Shown here one piece after another: positions 31,933 to 39,692 of a stretch of 64,000 nt of DNA. The notes beneath the pieces were generated by a model, which saw only the letters and a program-made list of their open reading frames with translations, was not told the DNA's origin and made no database searches. The stretch's first letter is position 1. Each line of letters opens with the position of its first letter. Origin of the DNA: Nocardioides sp. SYSU D00038 (lineage in GTDB: Bacteria > Actinomycetota > Actinomycetes > Propionibacteriales > Nocardioidaceae); contig NZ_JAFFJT010000014.1 of the NCBI RefSeq assembly GCF_016924665.1, positions 1-64,000 on the forward strand, written 5' to 3'. Both the position numbers and the translations under genes were made by a program.

Positions 31933-33159
31933 GTGGACGACGACTTCCCGATCTACCCGTCGGGCCTGCGACTCTCCGGGCGCCGCGTGGTGGTGGTCGG
32001 CGGCGGCCACGTCGCTCAGCGCCGGGTGCCGCAGCTGATCGGGGTGGGCGCGGACGTCGTGGTCGTCTCGCCCGCGGTGACGCCGGCGATCGAGGGCATG
32101 GTCGGGGCGGGCGAGCTGACCTGGCACGAGCGCGGCTTCGTCGAGGACGACCTCGACGGCTGCTGGTACGTGATCGCCGCCACCGACGACGCGGACGTCA
32201 ACGCCCGGGTGAGCGCCGCGGCCGAGGAGCGCCGGATCTTCTGCGTGCGCTCCGACGACGCCACCCGAGCCACCGCCTGGACCCCCGCGGTCGGCCGCCA
32301 CGAGGGCTTCACCGTCGCGGTGCTCGGGCAGCGGACGCCGCAGCGCTCCGCCGCGATCCGCGACCGGGTGCTCGAGCTGCTGCGCACCGGCCGGATCACG
32401 ACCCGCGAGGAGCGCGAGCGCGCCCCCGGCGTCGTGCTCGTCGGGGGCGGGCCGGGCGACCCGGAGCTGGTGTCGTTCGCGGCGCGGGCCGCGCTGATGG
32501 ACGCCGACGTGGTGATCGCCGATCGGCTCGCGCCCCGCGAGCTGCTGGGTGACCTGCCGGCCGACGTCGAGCTCGTCGACGTCGCCAAGCTGCCCCGCGG
32601 CCGCTCGGCCCAGCAGGAGGAGATCAACCGGGTCATCGTCGCGCGCGCGCTCGAGGGCAAGCGGGTGGTGCGGTTCAAGGGCGGCGACAGCTTCGTCTTC
32701 GGTCGCGGCTACGAGGAGGTGCTGGCCTGCCGGGAGGCCGGCGTGCCGGTGCGGGTGATCCCGGGCCTGACCAGCCCGGTCGCCGTACCCGCCGTCGCCG
32801 GGATCCCGGTGACCCACCGCGGCGTCGCCCACGAGTTCGCCGTGGTCTCCGGGCACCTGCCGCCGGGGCACCCCGACTCGCTCACCGACTGGTCGGCGCT
32901 GGGCCGGCTGCGCGGCACGGTGGTGGTGATGATGGGCGTCGAGAACGCGCCCGCGATCGCGGCCGCGCTGGTCGAGGGCGGCCGGTCGGCGGACACGCCG
33001 GTCGCGGTCGTCTGCGACGGGACGATGCCCGGCGAGCGCACCGTGCTCAGCCGGCTCGGCACGCTCGCCGACGACCTGCGCACCCAGGCGGTGCGGCCCC
33101 CGGCGATCATCGTGGTCGGCGACGTGGTGGCGGTGGCCCACCCCGACGAGTACGCCTGA
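31933..33159 (+). CDS. cysG: Siroheme synthase: dehydrogenase plus uroporphyrinogen-III methyltransferase
   Basis: 408 residues combining two steps of siroheme formation. Residues 1-150 form the Met8p/CysG precorrin-2 dehydrogenase part, with the NAD site [17 protein letters not shown]. Residues 165-400 are the SUMT domain, which methylates uroporphyrinogen III twice with SAM ([57 protein letters not shown]). The middle domain is shorter than in enterobacterial CysG, so chelatase activity is uncertain. Siroheme is the cofactor of sulfite and nitrite reductases. GTG at 31933 gives the usual N-terminus. The stop overlaps the next ATG (TGATG). Confidence 0.9.
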   Translation: MDDDFPIYPSGLRLSGRRVVVVGGGHVAQRRVPQLIGVGADVVVVSPAVTPAIEGMVGAGELTWHERGFVEDDLDGCWYVIAATDDADVNARVSAAAEERRIFCVRSDDATRATAWTPAVGRHEGFTVAVLGQRTPQRSAAIRDRVLELLRTGRITTREERERAPGVVLVGGGPGDPELVSFAARAALMDADVVIADRLAPRELLGDLPADVELVDVAKLPRGRSAQQEEINRVIVARALEGKRVVRFKGGDSFVFGRGYEEVLACREAGVPVRVIPGLTSPVAVPAVAGIPVTHRGVAHEFAVVSGHLPPGHPDSLTDWSALGRLRGTVVVMMGVENAPAIAAALVEGGRSADTPVAVVCDGTMPGERTVLSRLGTLADDLRTQAVRPPAIIVVGDVVAVAHPDEYA

Positions 33160-33962
33160 TGGGGGAGCGGATCGAGGTCACCGACCCCGCCGACCCGCGG
33201 CTGGCCGACTACCGCGACCTGCGCGACGTCGAGCTGCGCAAGCACCTCGAGGCCGAGCACGGGCTGTTCCTGGCCGAGGGGGAGAAGGTGGTCCGCCGCG
33301 CCGTCGCCGCCGGCCACACCCCGCGGTCGTTCCTGATGGCGCCGCGCTGGCTCGCCCGCCTCGCCGACGTGCTGGAGCGCCACGACGCCCCGGTCTACGT
33401 CGTCTCGGAGGCGCTGGCCGAGCAGGTGACCGGCTTCCACGTCCACCGCGGCGCGCTGGCCTCGCTGGAGCGCCGACCGCTGCCCCCGGTCGAGGAGGTG
33501 CTCGCCGGCGCCCGGTCGGTGCTGGTGCTCGAGGACGTGGTCGACCACACCAACGTCGGCGCCATCCTCCGCTCCGGGGCCGCCCTGGGCTTCGACGCCG
33601 TGCTGCTCTCGCCCCGCTGCGCCGACCCGCTCTATCGGCGCGCGGTCAAGGTCGCGATGGGGGCGGTGTTCTCCCTGCCGTGGACCCGGCTCCCGGACTG
33701 GGCGACCGCGCTGCCGGACCTCTCCGCCCGCGGCTTCACCACCGTCGCCCTCACCCTCGCCCCCGACGCCGTGCCGGTGGAGGACGCCGTCGCCGGCCTC
33801 GACCAGGTCGCCCTCGTGCTCGGCTCGGAGGGCCACGGCCTCTCGGCGCGCTGGGAGCAGGCCGCCGACCGCCGCGCCATCATCCCGATGACCGCCGGCA
33901 TCGACTCCCTCAACGTCGCCGCCGCCAGCGCCGTCGCCTGCTACGTCACCGCCCGGCGCTGA
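33159..33962 (+). CDS. SpoU/TrmH-family RNA 2'-O-methyltransferase
   Basis: 267 residues. A substrate-binding N-terminal domain (1-105) is followed by the SPOUT knot with its three motifs: motif 1 VDHTNVGAILRSGAALGFD, motif 2 LVLGSEGHGLS, and motif 3 IPMTAGIDSLNVAAASAVACY. These bind SAM and dimerise the enzyme. It methylates a ribose in tRNA or rRNA; the target is not predictable. It overlaps the cysG stop (TGATG), so it is cotranscribed. Two inverted-dimer repeats follow its stop. Confidence 0.9.
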   Translation: MGERIEVTDPADPRLADYRDLRDVELRKHLEAEHGLFLAEGEKVVRRAVAAGHTPRSFLMAPRWLARLADVLERHDAPVYVVSEALAEQVTGFHVHRGALASLERRPLPPVEEVLAGARSVLVLEDVVDHTNVGAILRSGAALGFDAVLLSPRCADPLYRRAVKVAMGAVFSLPWTRLPDWATALPDLSARGFTTVALTLAPDAVPVEDAVAGLDQVALVLGSEGHGLSARWEQAADRRAIIPMTAGIDSLNVAAASAVACYVTARR

Positions 33963-33986
33963 GCCGGGTTCCGGGGTCCAGGGGGT

Positions 33987-34047
33987 GCGGTTTGGTCACC
34001 AACCGCAGCCCACGGGCCCCCCGGAGCGCGGTTTGTGACCAAACCGC
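33987..34047. repeat. Palindromic inverted-dimer element, copy 1
   Basis: Left unit GCGGTTTGGTCACCAACCGC (33987-34006), a 21-nt centre, and right unit GCGGTTTGTGACCAAACCGC (34028-34047). The left unit is the reverse complement of the right one except at one base, so the 61 nt can fold as one 20-bp stem or as two short hairpins. Confidence 0.9.
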
Positions 34048-34108
34048 GGGCACACCCGACGGCTATCCCGTCTGCCTCCAGGCCGGGGTCGGTTGGGGTC
34101 ACCGTGGT

Positions 34109-34169
34109 GCGGTTTGGTCACCAACCGCAGCCCACGGGCCACCCGAAGCGCGGTTTGTGACCAAACCGC
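34109..34169. repeat. Palindromic inverted-dimer element, copy 2
   Basis: Units are identical to copy 1 (34109-34128 and 34150-34169). The 21-nt centre differs from copy 1 at only two positions, so this pair probably arose by local duplication. It lies 57 bases before the epimerase ATG. Confidence 0.9.
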
Positions 34170-34225
34170 AGCCCCACCCGACGGCCACCCCTGTCTGCCC
34201 CCGCCCGGACCGGGCACCGCGAGGC

Positions 34226-35290
34226 ATGCGCATCGTGGTGACGGGAGCGACCGGCAACATCGGCTCGGCGGTGGTCCGGCGGCTGCTCGCGGAGGGTGGC
34301 CACGAGGTGGTGGGCGTCGTCCGCCGCCCGCCCCCCGACGACGCCGGCGGCGACGTGACCTGGCACCGCGCCGACCTCTCCAGCGACGAGGGCAGCGCCG
34401 CGCTGGCCGACGCCTTCCGCGGCGCCGACGCGGTGGTCCACCTGGTCTGGGGGTTCCAGCCCTCCCACGACCCCGACTACCTGGAGCGGGTCGGGGTCGG
34501 CGGTACTCGGCGCGTCGTCGAGGCGGTCGAGGCCGCCGGGGTGCCCCACCTGCTGCACATGTCGTCGGTCGGCGCCTACGCACCGCGCGCCGACGACCGC
34601 GGCGTCGACGAGGCCTGGCCCACGACCGGCGTGCCGACCTCGATGTACAGCCGGCACAAGGTCGCCGCCGAGCGGCTCCTTGACGACCACGAGGCCTCCG
34701 GCGCGGACACCCTGGTGACGAGACTGCGGCCCGGGATCGTCGGCCAACGCACCGCCGCCAGCGCCCTGCTGCGCTACGGCGTCCCGGGCGTGGTCCCGGC
34801 GCGGGCCCTGGGCCTGCTGCCGGTGTTGCCGCTCGACCGGGGCATGGTCGTGCCGATGGTCCACTCCGACGACGTCGCGGAGGCGGTCGCCGCGGTGCTG
34901 CACCAGCGTGCCGGCGGTGCTTTCAACCTCGCCTCCTCGGAGCCCGTCACGGCCGCCGACGTCGCCGACGCGCTCGGCGCCCGGCTGGTGCACGTGCCGT
35001 CCTCGGTGCTGCGCCCGGCCGTGTCCGCCGCCTGGCGGCTGCGGCTCCAGCCGGTCGACACCGGGTGGCTCGACCTCGCCTTCGCACTGCCCAGCCTCGA
35101 CAGCACCCGGGCCCGGGTCGAGCTCGGCTGGGCGCCGACCCGCACCGGGCCCGAGGTGCTCCGCGAGGTGGTCGCCGGGATGCGCGAGGCCGCCCACGGA
35201 CCCACTCCGGCGCTGCGGCCCCGCACCGTGCCGGGGGCGCTGCGCGACGCGGTCCGCCGCGGACCGGTGGCCGTGCGCCGCCGACCCTGA
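34226..35290 (+). CDS. NAD-dependent epimerase/dehydratase family protein
   Basis: 354 residues of the extended SDR (atypical, NAD-epimerase) family. It has VVTGATGNIGSAVVRRLL at the N-terminus, SSVGAYAPRAD, and an active-site-like YSRHKVAAERLL with Tyr and Lys in YxxxK spacing. Such proteins reduce or epimerise nucleotide sugars, dihydroflavonols or quinones; this one has no partner genes to narrow its role. The last 40 residues are basic (RPRTVPGALRDAVRRGP). ATG at 34226 follows GAGG. It lies alone between the SpoU gene and a convergent def gene. Confidence 0.85.
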   Translation: MRIVVTGATGNIGSAVVRRLLAEGGHEVVGVVRRPPPDDAGGDVTWHRADLSSDEGSAALADAFRGADAVVHLVWGFQPSHDPDYLERVGVGGTRRVVEAVEAAGVPHLLHMSSVGAYAPRADDRGVDEAWPTTGVPTSMYSRHKVAAERLLDDHEASGADTLVTRLRPGIVGQRTAASALLRYGVPGVVPARALGLLPVLPLDRGMVVPMVHSDDVAEAVAAVLHQRAGGAFNLASSEPVTAADVADALGARLVHVPSSVLRPAVSAAWRLRLQPVDTGWLDLAFALPSLDSTRARVELGWAPTRTGPEVLREVVAGMREAAHGPTPALRPRTVPGALRDAVRRGPVAVRRRP

Positions 35291-35300
35291 CCCCCACCAG

Positions 35301-35410
35301 GTCAGGCCGGAAGGATCAGGCCGGAAAGATCAGGCCGGAAAGATCAGGCCGGAAAGATCAGGCCGGAAAGATCAGGCCGGAAAGATCAGGCGGCAAGATC
35401 AGGCCGGCCA
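35301..35410. repeat. 14-bp tandem repeat running into the 3' end of def
   Basis: About eight copies of GATCAGGCCGGAAA. Copies at 35314-35383 are five perfect units, and the edge copies are degenerate. The last copy (35397-35410) is the def stop codon with the codons before it, so the array looks like an expansion of the def terminus. Confidence 0.9.
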
Positions 35411-35983
35411 GGACTCGGGGTAGTCCGGCGCCGCCTTCTCCATCAGCTTCTGCAGCTTCTTGCGGGCCTTGGTCGGCACCCGGTCGCCGAAGACGGTGCC
35501 GAGCGTGTGGTCGGTCTCGTGCTGCAGGCACCGCGCCAGCAGCCCCGAGCCCGAGAACTCCACCGGCGTCCCGTCCGGCCCGGTGCCCGTGACCGTCGCG
35601 AAGTCCGGCCGCGCGCACTCGACGTACGCCCCCGGGTAGGACAGGCAGCCCTCCTCGGCGACGTCCAGCTGACGGTCCTTGCCCTCGGGCAGGGTCAGCA
35701 CCGGGTTGCACACGACCCCCACCGTGCGGGTCCCGGTGTCGTCGGGGCAGTCGAAGACGAAGACGGCCAGGTCGACGCCGATCTGGCAGGCCGCCAGCCC
35801 CACGCCGTCGGCGGCGTACATCGTGGCGACCATGTCGGCCACCAGCGTCGCCAGCTCCTCGTCGTACGACGTGACCGGCTGCTGCGGCCGGTGCATGACC
35901 GGGGTGCCCCAGCGGGTCATCGGTCGCACCGTCCCTCCGGTGGGCAGCTGGCCGTGGGGGGCGTGGACAGGCGCGTCGGGCAT
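35399..35983 (-). CDS. def: Peptide deformylase
   Basis: Peptide deformylase removes the formyl group from the N-terminal methionine of new proteins, using Fe2+ or a similar metal. The 194-residue protein has all three catalytic motifs: GVGLAACQIG, EGCLSYPG (metal-binding Cys) and HETDH (two His ligands and catalytic Glu). The N-terminus is about 30 residues longer than in E. coli and Pro-rich. The ATG at 35983 is 6 nt after TAGGAT. Its stop codon lies inside a 14-bp tandem repeat. Confidence 0.95.
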   Translation of the reverse strand: MPDAPVHAPHGQLPTGGTVRPMTRWGTPVMHRPQQPVTSYDEELATLVADMVATMYAADGVGLAACQIGVDLAVFVFDCPDDTGTRTVGVVCNPVLTLPEGKDRQLDVAEEGCLSYPGAYVECARPDFATVTGTGPDGTPVEFSGSGLLARCLQHETDHTLGTVFGDRVPTKARKKLQKLMEKAAPDYPESWPA

Positions 35984-35989
35984 GCCCCG

Positions 35990-35995
35990 ATCCTA
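35990..35995 (-). promoter_or_regulatory. Leaderless-type -10 box (TAGGAT)
   Basis: TAGGAT on the minus strand is 6 nt before the def ATG at 35983. Confidence 0.5.
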
Positions 35996-36055
35996 GGAAC
36001 GGCGGGTGTGACGCGCGCAACCGGCACGGCTGTAGCCCGGTGTGTAACTCTCAGT

Positions 36056-36061
36056 TACATT
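36056..36061 (+). promoter_or_regulatory. Leaderless-type -10 box (TACATT)
   Basis: TACATT is 6 nt before the ATG at 36068 and should drive both acyl-CoA dehydrogenase genes. Confidence 0.5.
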
Positions 36062-36067
36062 GACGCC

Positions 36068-37432
36068 ATGTCCCTCCTCCAGAGCCTCAAGCCGGGCGGC
36101 AAGCACGGCCTGTCGTCGAAGGAGTCGCGCGACCCGATCGGCTACGCCGTGGCGGCCCTCAACCGACTCGCCCAGACCGACCTGCTCGACCGGATCGGCC
36201 TGCGCAAGCCCGCCGAGCAGGCGGTGTTCACCGCGACCCGCAACGGCTTCAAGACCGTCACCACCGCGAGCCGCACGTTCGCGCGGGCCGGCCGCAAGGA
36301 CGCCCCCGGCACCCGCGCCACCGCGACCCGCACCGAGGGGGTCTTCGACCTCACGCCCACCGACGACGAGCAGATGCTCCTCGACGTGGTCACCGAGTTC
36401 GCCGACGAGGTGGTGCGGCCCGCCGCCGCCGAGGCCGACGACGCGTGCGCCGCGCCCGAGGCGCTGCTCAAGGCCAGCCTCGAGATCGGGCTGCCGATCC
36501 TCGGGGTCCCCGAGGCCCTGGGCGGCGTCACCGAGGAGCGCTCCGCGATGGCCGGCACCCTGGTCGCCGAGGCCCTGGCCAAGGCCGACATGGGCCTGGC
36601 GGTGGCCGCGCTGGCGCCCGGCTCGGTCGCCACCGCGCTCGGGCTGTGGGGCACCGACGCCCAGCAGCAGACCTACCTCCCGGCGTTCACCGGCGACGAC
36701 GTGCCGGCCGCCGCCCTCGCGCTCACCGAGCCCACGGTGCTCTTCGACGTGCTCAGCCCAGCGACCACGGCGGTGCGCCAGGGCGACTCCTACGTGCTCA
36801 ACGGCGTGAAGTCGCTGGTGCCCCGCGGCGACCGGGCCGAGCTCTTCGTCGTGGGCGCCGCCCTCGACGGCAAGCCGGTGCTGTTCCTCGTCGAGTCCTC
36901 GACGCCCGGCCTGCAGGTCGAGGCCGACCCCGCCATGGGCGTGCGCGCCGCCTCGCTGACCCGGCTGACGCTCACCGACGTCACCGTTCCCGCCGACGCC
37001 GTCCTCGGCGCGACCGACGGCACGACGTACGCCGAGTGCGTCCGCCTCTCCCGGCTGGCCTGGTGCGCGCTGGCCGTCGGCACCGGGCAGGCGGTCCTCG
37101 ACTACGTCACGCCCTACGTCAAGGAGCGCGAGGCGTTCGGGGAGCCGATCGCCCACCGGCAGTCGGTGGCGTTCATGGTCGCCAACATCGCGATCGAGCT
37201 GCAGGCCATGCGCCTGCTCACCTACAAGGCCGCCGGCCGCGCGGCCGCCGGCAAGGACTTCTCCCGCGAGGTCGCCCTCGCCCGCAAGCTGTGCGCCGAC
37301 AAGGGCATGCAGATCGGCCTCGACGGCGTCCAGCTGCTCGGTGGTCACGGATTCGTCAAGGAGCACCCGGTGGAGCGCTGGTACCGCGACCTGCGCGCCA
37401 TCGGGATCATGGAAGGTGCAGTGATCGTCTGA
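36068..37432 (+). CDS. Acyl-CoA dehydrogenase-like protein, extended N-terminus, short C-terminus
   Basis: 454 residues. An N-terminal extension of about 90 residues (basic, helical) precedes the acyl-CoA dehydrogenase fold, which begins near FDLTPTDDEQMLLDVV. Middle-domain flavin contacts (AALALTEPTVLF, YVLNGVKSLVP) and the C-terminal helices (LLGGHGFVKEHPVERWYRDLRAIGIMEG, in two segments) are present, including the position of the catalytic Glu in MEG. The protein stops five residues later, lacking the final helix that other members carry. It overlaps the next gene (TGATG). The two may form a heteromer as known for actinobacterial steroid-pathway dehydrogenases (inference). The substrate is an acyl-CoA of unknown chain. 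Confidence 0.85.
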   Translation: MSLLQSLKPGGKHGLSSKESRDPIGYAVAALNRLAQTDLLDRIGLRKPAEQAVFTATRNGFKTVTTASRTFARAGRKDAPGTRATATRTEGVFDLTPTDDEQMLLDVVTEFADEVVRPAAAEADDACAAPEALLKASLEIGLPILGVPEALGGVTEERSAMAGTLVAEALAKADMGLAVAALAPGSVATALGLWGTDAQQQTYLPAFTGDDVPAAALALTEPTVLFDVLSPATTAVRQGDSYVLNGVKSLVPRGDRAELFVVGAALDGKPVLFLVESSTPGLQVEADPAMGVRAASLTRLTLTDVTVPADAVLGATDGTTYAECVRLSRLAWCALAVGTGQAVLDYVTPYVKEREAFGEPIAHRQSVAFMVANIAIELQAMRLLTYKAAGRAAAGKDFSREVALARKLCADKGMQIGLDGVQLLGGHGFVKEHPVERWYRDLRAIGIMEGAVIV

Positions 37433-38649
37433 TGGCCATCAACCTCGACGACCCCCGGAAGTTCCGCACGCTCACCGACCAGGCCCACCAGGTCGCGATG
37501 AACATGCTGCGGCCGATCTCGCGCAAGTACGACCGCGCGGAGCACGAGTACCCCCGCGAGCTCGACATGCTCGCCGCGATGATCGATGGCCTGTCCGAGT
37601 CGGGCGCGAGCGAGGGAGCCGGTGCCGCCGGAGTCCGCCGCGACGACAAGGCCGAGGAGCGCGGCGGCGTCAAGAACGGCGCCAACCTCGCCTCGGTGAT
37701 GTCGATCGCCGAGATGTGCTGGGGCGACGTGGGCCTGCTGCTCTCCATGCCGCGACAGGGCCTGGGCAACTCCGCGATCGCCTCGGTGGCCGACGACGAG
37801 CAGCTCGAGCGGTTCGCTGGGGTCTGGGCCGGCATGGCCATCACCGAGCCCGGCGTGGGCTCCGACTCCGCCAACATCACCACCACCGCCGTCCTCGACG
37901 GCGACGAGTACGTCATCAACGGCGAGAAGATCTACGTCACCGCCGGCGACCGGGCCGACCACATCGTGGTGTGGGCGACGCTCGACCGCTCGCTGGGGCG
38001 GGCCGCGATCAAGTCGTTCGTCGTTCCCAAGGGCACGCCCGGCATGCGGGTCGACCGGCTCGAGCACAAGCTCGGCATCCGCGCGTCCGACACCGCCACG
38101 ATCATCTTCGAGGACTGCCGGGTGCCGAAGGAGAACCTCCTCGGCTCGCCGGAGATCGACACCAAGCAGGGCTTCGCCGGCGCGATGGCGACCTTCGACA
38201 ACACCCGGCCGCTGGTCGCGTCGATGGCGGTCGGCTGCGCCAAGGCCGCCCTCGACCTCACCCGCGACCTGCTCGAGCAGGCGGGCGTGACCATCGACTA
38301 CGACCGCCCCGCCCACGTTCAGTCCGCCGCCGCGGCGAAGTTCCTCCAGATGGAGGCCGACTGGGAGGGCGCCCGGCTGCTCATGCTCCAGGCCGCCTGG
38401 AAGGCCGACAACCGCGAGCCGAACTCGCTCGAGGCGTCGATGGCCAAGGCCAAGGCCGGCCGGGTCGGCTCCGACATCACGCTCAGCTGCGTCGAGCTGG
38501 CCGGGTCGGTGGGCTACAGCGAGGCCGAGCTGCTCGAGAAGTGGTCGCGCGACTCCAAGATCCTCGACATCTTCGAGGGCACCCAGCAGATCCAGCAGCT
38601 GATCGTGGCCCGTCGGGTCCTGGGCCTCACCAGCGCCGAGCTGCGCTGA
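37432..38649 (+). CDS. Acyl-CoA dehydrogenase
   Basis: 405 residues with full acyl-CoA dehydrogenase layout. The first helical domain is followed by the flavin signature WAGMAITEPGVGSDSANITTTA (in two parts), FVVPKGTPGMRV, and the C-terminal catalytic region ILDIFEGTQQIQQLIVARRVLG with Glu in FEGT. The ATG overlaps the stop of the preceding paralogue by one base, so the two are made together. It catalyses alpha,beta-desaturation of an acyl-CoA with electrons passing to ETF. No other beta-oxidation gene is near. A strong terminator follows at 38670. Confidence 0.92.
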   Translation: MAINLDDPRKFRTLTDQAHQVAMNMLRPISRKYDRAEHEYPRELDMLAAMIDGLSESGASEGAGAAGVRRDDKAEERGGVKNGANLASVMSIAEMCWGDVGLLLSMPRQGLGNSAIASVADDEQLERFAGVWAGMAITEPGVGSDSANITTTAVLDGDEYVINGEKIYVTAGDRADHIVVWATLDRSLGRAAIKSFVVPKGTPGMRVDRLEHKLGIRASDTATIIFEDCRVPKENLLGSPEIDTKQGFAGAMATFDNTRPLVASMAVGCAKAALDLTRDLLEQAGVTIDYDRPAHVQSAAAAKFLQMEADWEGARLLMLQAAWKADNREPNSLEASMAKAKAGRVGSDITLSCVELAGSVGYSEAELLEKWSRDSKILDIFEGTQQIQQLIVARRVLGLTSAELR

Positions 38650-38669
38650 CCCCAGACCCGGCACGACTC

Positions 38670-38706
38670 AGCACTGCCCCGGCTCGCGGTGAGCCGGGGC
38701 AGTGCT
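38670..38706. terminator. Strong hairpin terminator
   Basis: AGCACTGCCCCGGCTC and GAGCCGGGGCAGTGCT form a perfect 16-bp stem with a 5-nt loop, between the convergent genes ending at 38649 and 38734. Confidence 0.75.
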
Positions 38707-38733
38707 GTCGTCGCGGTCGAGCCGGGAGCGGTC

Positions 38734-39255
38734 TCAGCCCTTGTCGGGGTCGGCCGCGCGCGACAGGGTCTGCGACTCGCTGACGACCCGGGCGACCGTG
38801 GCCGGCGTGACGACGTCCTCGGTGTCGACCTGGTGCAGGTCGGTGTCCGTGGTGTCGGGGTTGGTCGCCAGGTCGGCCGCGGGGGTTCCGGCCGGGGTGA
38901 CCAGGTCGTCGTCGGGACCCCCGGTGGGCTGCACCGAGATGCTCGGCCGGTTCAGGTCGGGCTCCGACTGCTCGCGCGCCACGGCGGCGGCGGCGGCCTC
39001 GGCGGGCGACGGCGGCTCGGCGAGCACGACCTCCGGCTCGCGGTCGGCGGTGTCGGTGGCCGCCTCGGGCGTCTTCGTGGGGATGGCCTCGGGGGCGGGC
39101 GTGGCCTCCGGGTCGGCCTGGTCGTGCCGGCCGGCAGCGACGTCGGCGAGCCCGCGAGCGAGGCCGACCCCCCGGGCCGCCACCACCAGCGGGACGCGCG
39201 CCACCGTGGTGACACCGTGGGTGACGCCGTGGACGAGGGTGCTGAGCGGGTTCAC
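38734..39255 (-). CDS. Low-complexity hypothetical protein
   Basis: 173 residues from a GTG at 39255, chosen because GGAGGA lies about 8 bases upstream. The first 40 residues form an amphipathic, mildly hydrophobic segment (TTVARVPLVVAARGVGLARG). The rest is acidic and rich in Ala, Pro, Thr and Asp (PEATPAPEAIPTKTPEAATD), so it is likely disordered. It may be a cell-envelope or membrane-associated tether. No family recognised. Codon bias is consistent with coding DNA. Confidence 0.55.
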   Translation of the reverse strand: MNPLSTLVHGVTHGVTTVARVPLVVAARGVGLARGLADVAAGRHDQADPEATPAPEAIPTKTPEAATDTADREPEVVLAEPPSPAEAAAAAVAREQSEPDLNRPSISVQPTGGPDDDLVTPAGTPAADLATNPDTTDTDLHQVDTEDVVTPATVARVVSESQTLSRAADPDKG

Positions 39256-39326
39256 GATCGAGGTCCTCCTCGGACGGGTGCGAACGGACCTGCCCTCGGT
39301 ACCCGTTGCGAGGTCGCGGAACCGGG

Positions 39327-39620
39327 TCAGGAGACGCTGCGGAAGGGGTCGTGCTCCGCGAGGAGCTTGTCGACCCGGGCCTGGTCGAGGCGGGAGACGA
39401 CGTACTGGTTCTCCTGCGCGTCGCGCACGCACTTGGCCAGGGTGAAGGCCGAGCTGGTGAGGAACAGGGTGGTCATCGCCAGGAACGCGCGCACCCACGG
39501 GTCGACCGGGAGGTAGCAGATCGCCAGGATCATCGCTCCGAGGGCCACGGCGAAGGAGATGCCGGCCTGGGCGAAGAACGCGGTGGTGTTGCGGGACGGG
39601 GCGGTGGTCTGGGTGGTCAT
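39327..39620 (-). CDS. YiaA/YiaB-like two-helix membrane protein
   Basis: 97 residues. Two hydrophobic helices (AGISFAVALGAMILAICYL and VRAFLAMTTLFLTSSAFTLA) with a short turn containing PVDPW between them match the YiaA/B two-helix domain. The C-terminal 35 residues are charged. ATG at 39620 with CACACT 6 nt upstream is preferred over an upstream ATG at 39656. Function of this family is unknown. Confidence 0.75.
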   Translation of the reverse strand: MTTQTTAPSRNTTAFFAQAGISFAVALGAMILAICYLPVDPWVRAFLAMTTLFLTSSAFTLAKCVRDAQENQYVVSRLDQARVDKLLAEHDPFRSVS

Positions 39621-39692
39621 GACCGCAGTGTGGGCTCGCGGCGGAGCGGCCGACATCGTCCGGCGTACTCAGGTGGCGCCACCTCGGCGGGC

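Noticed and set aside
33987..34169. Coding remnants: the repeats read as recurring peptides such as CGLVTNR and AVCDQTA
   Set aside because: The same peptide appears in unrelated frames and on both strands because the DNA unit is palindromic. Copies have stops nearby and no ribosome site. The pattern is in DNA, not protein.
36068..37432. Frameshift truncating the first acyl-CoA dehydrogenase
   Set aside because: The stop overlaps a well-placed ATG of the next gene (TGATG), which argues for a natural end. No continuation of the missing helix is seen in another frame, as that DNA encodes the next protein's start.
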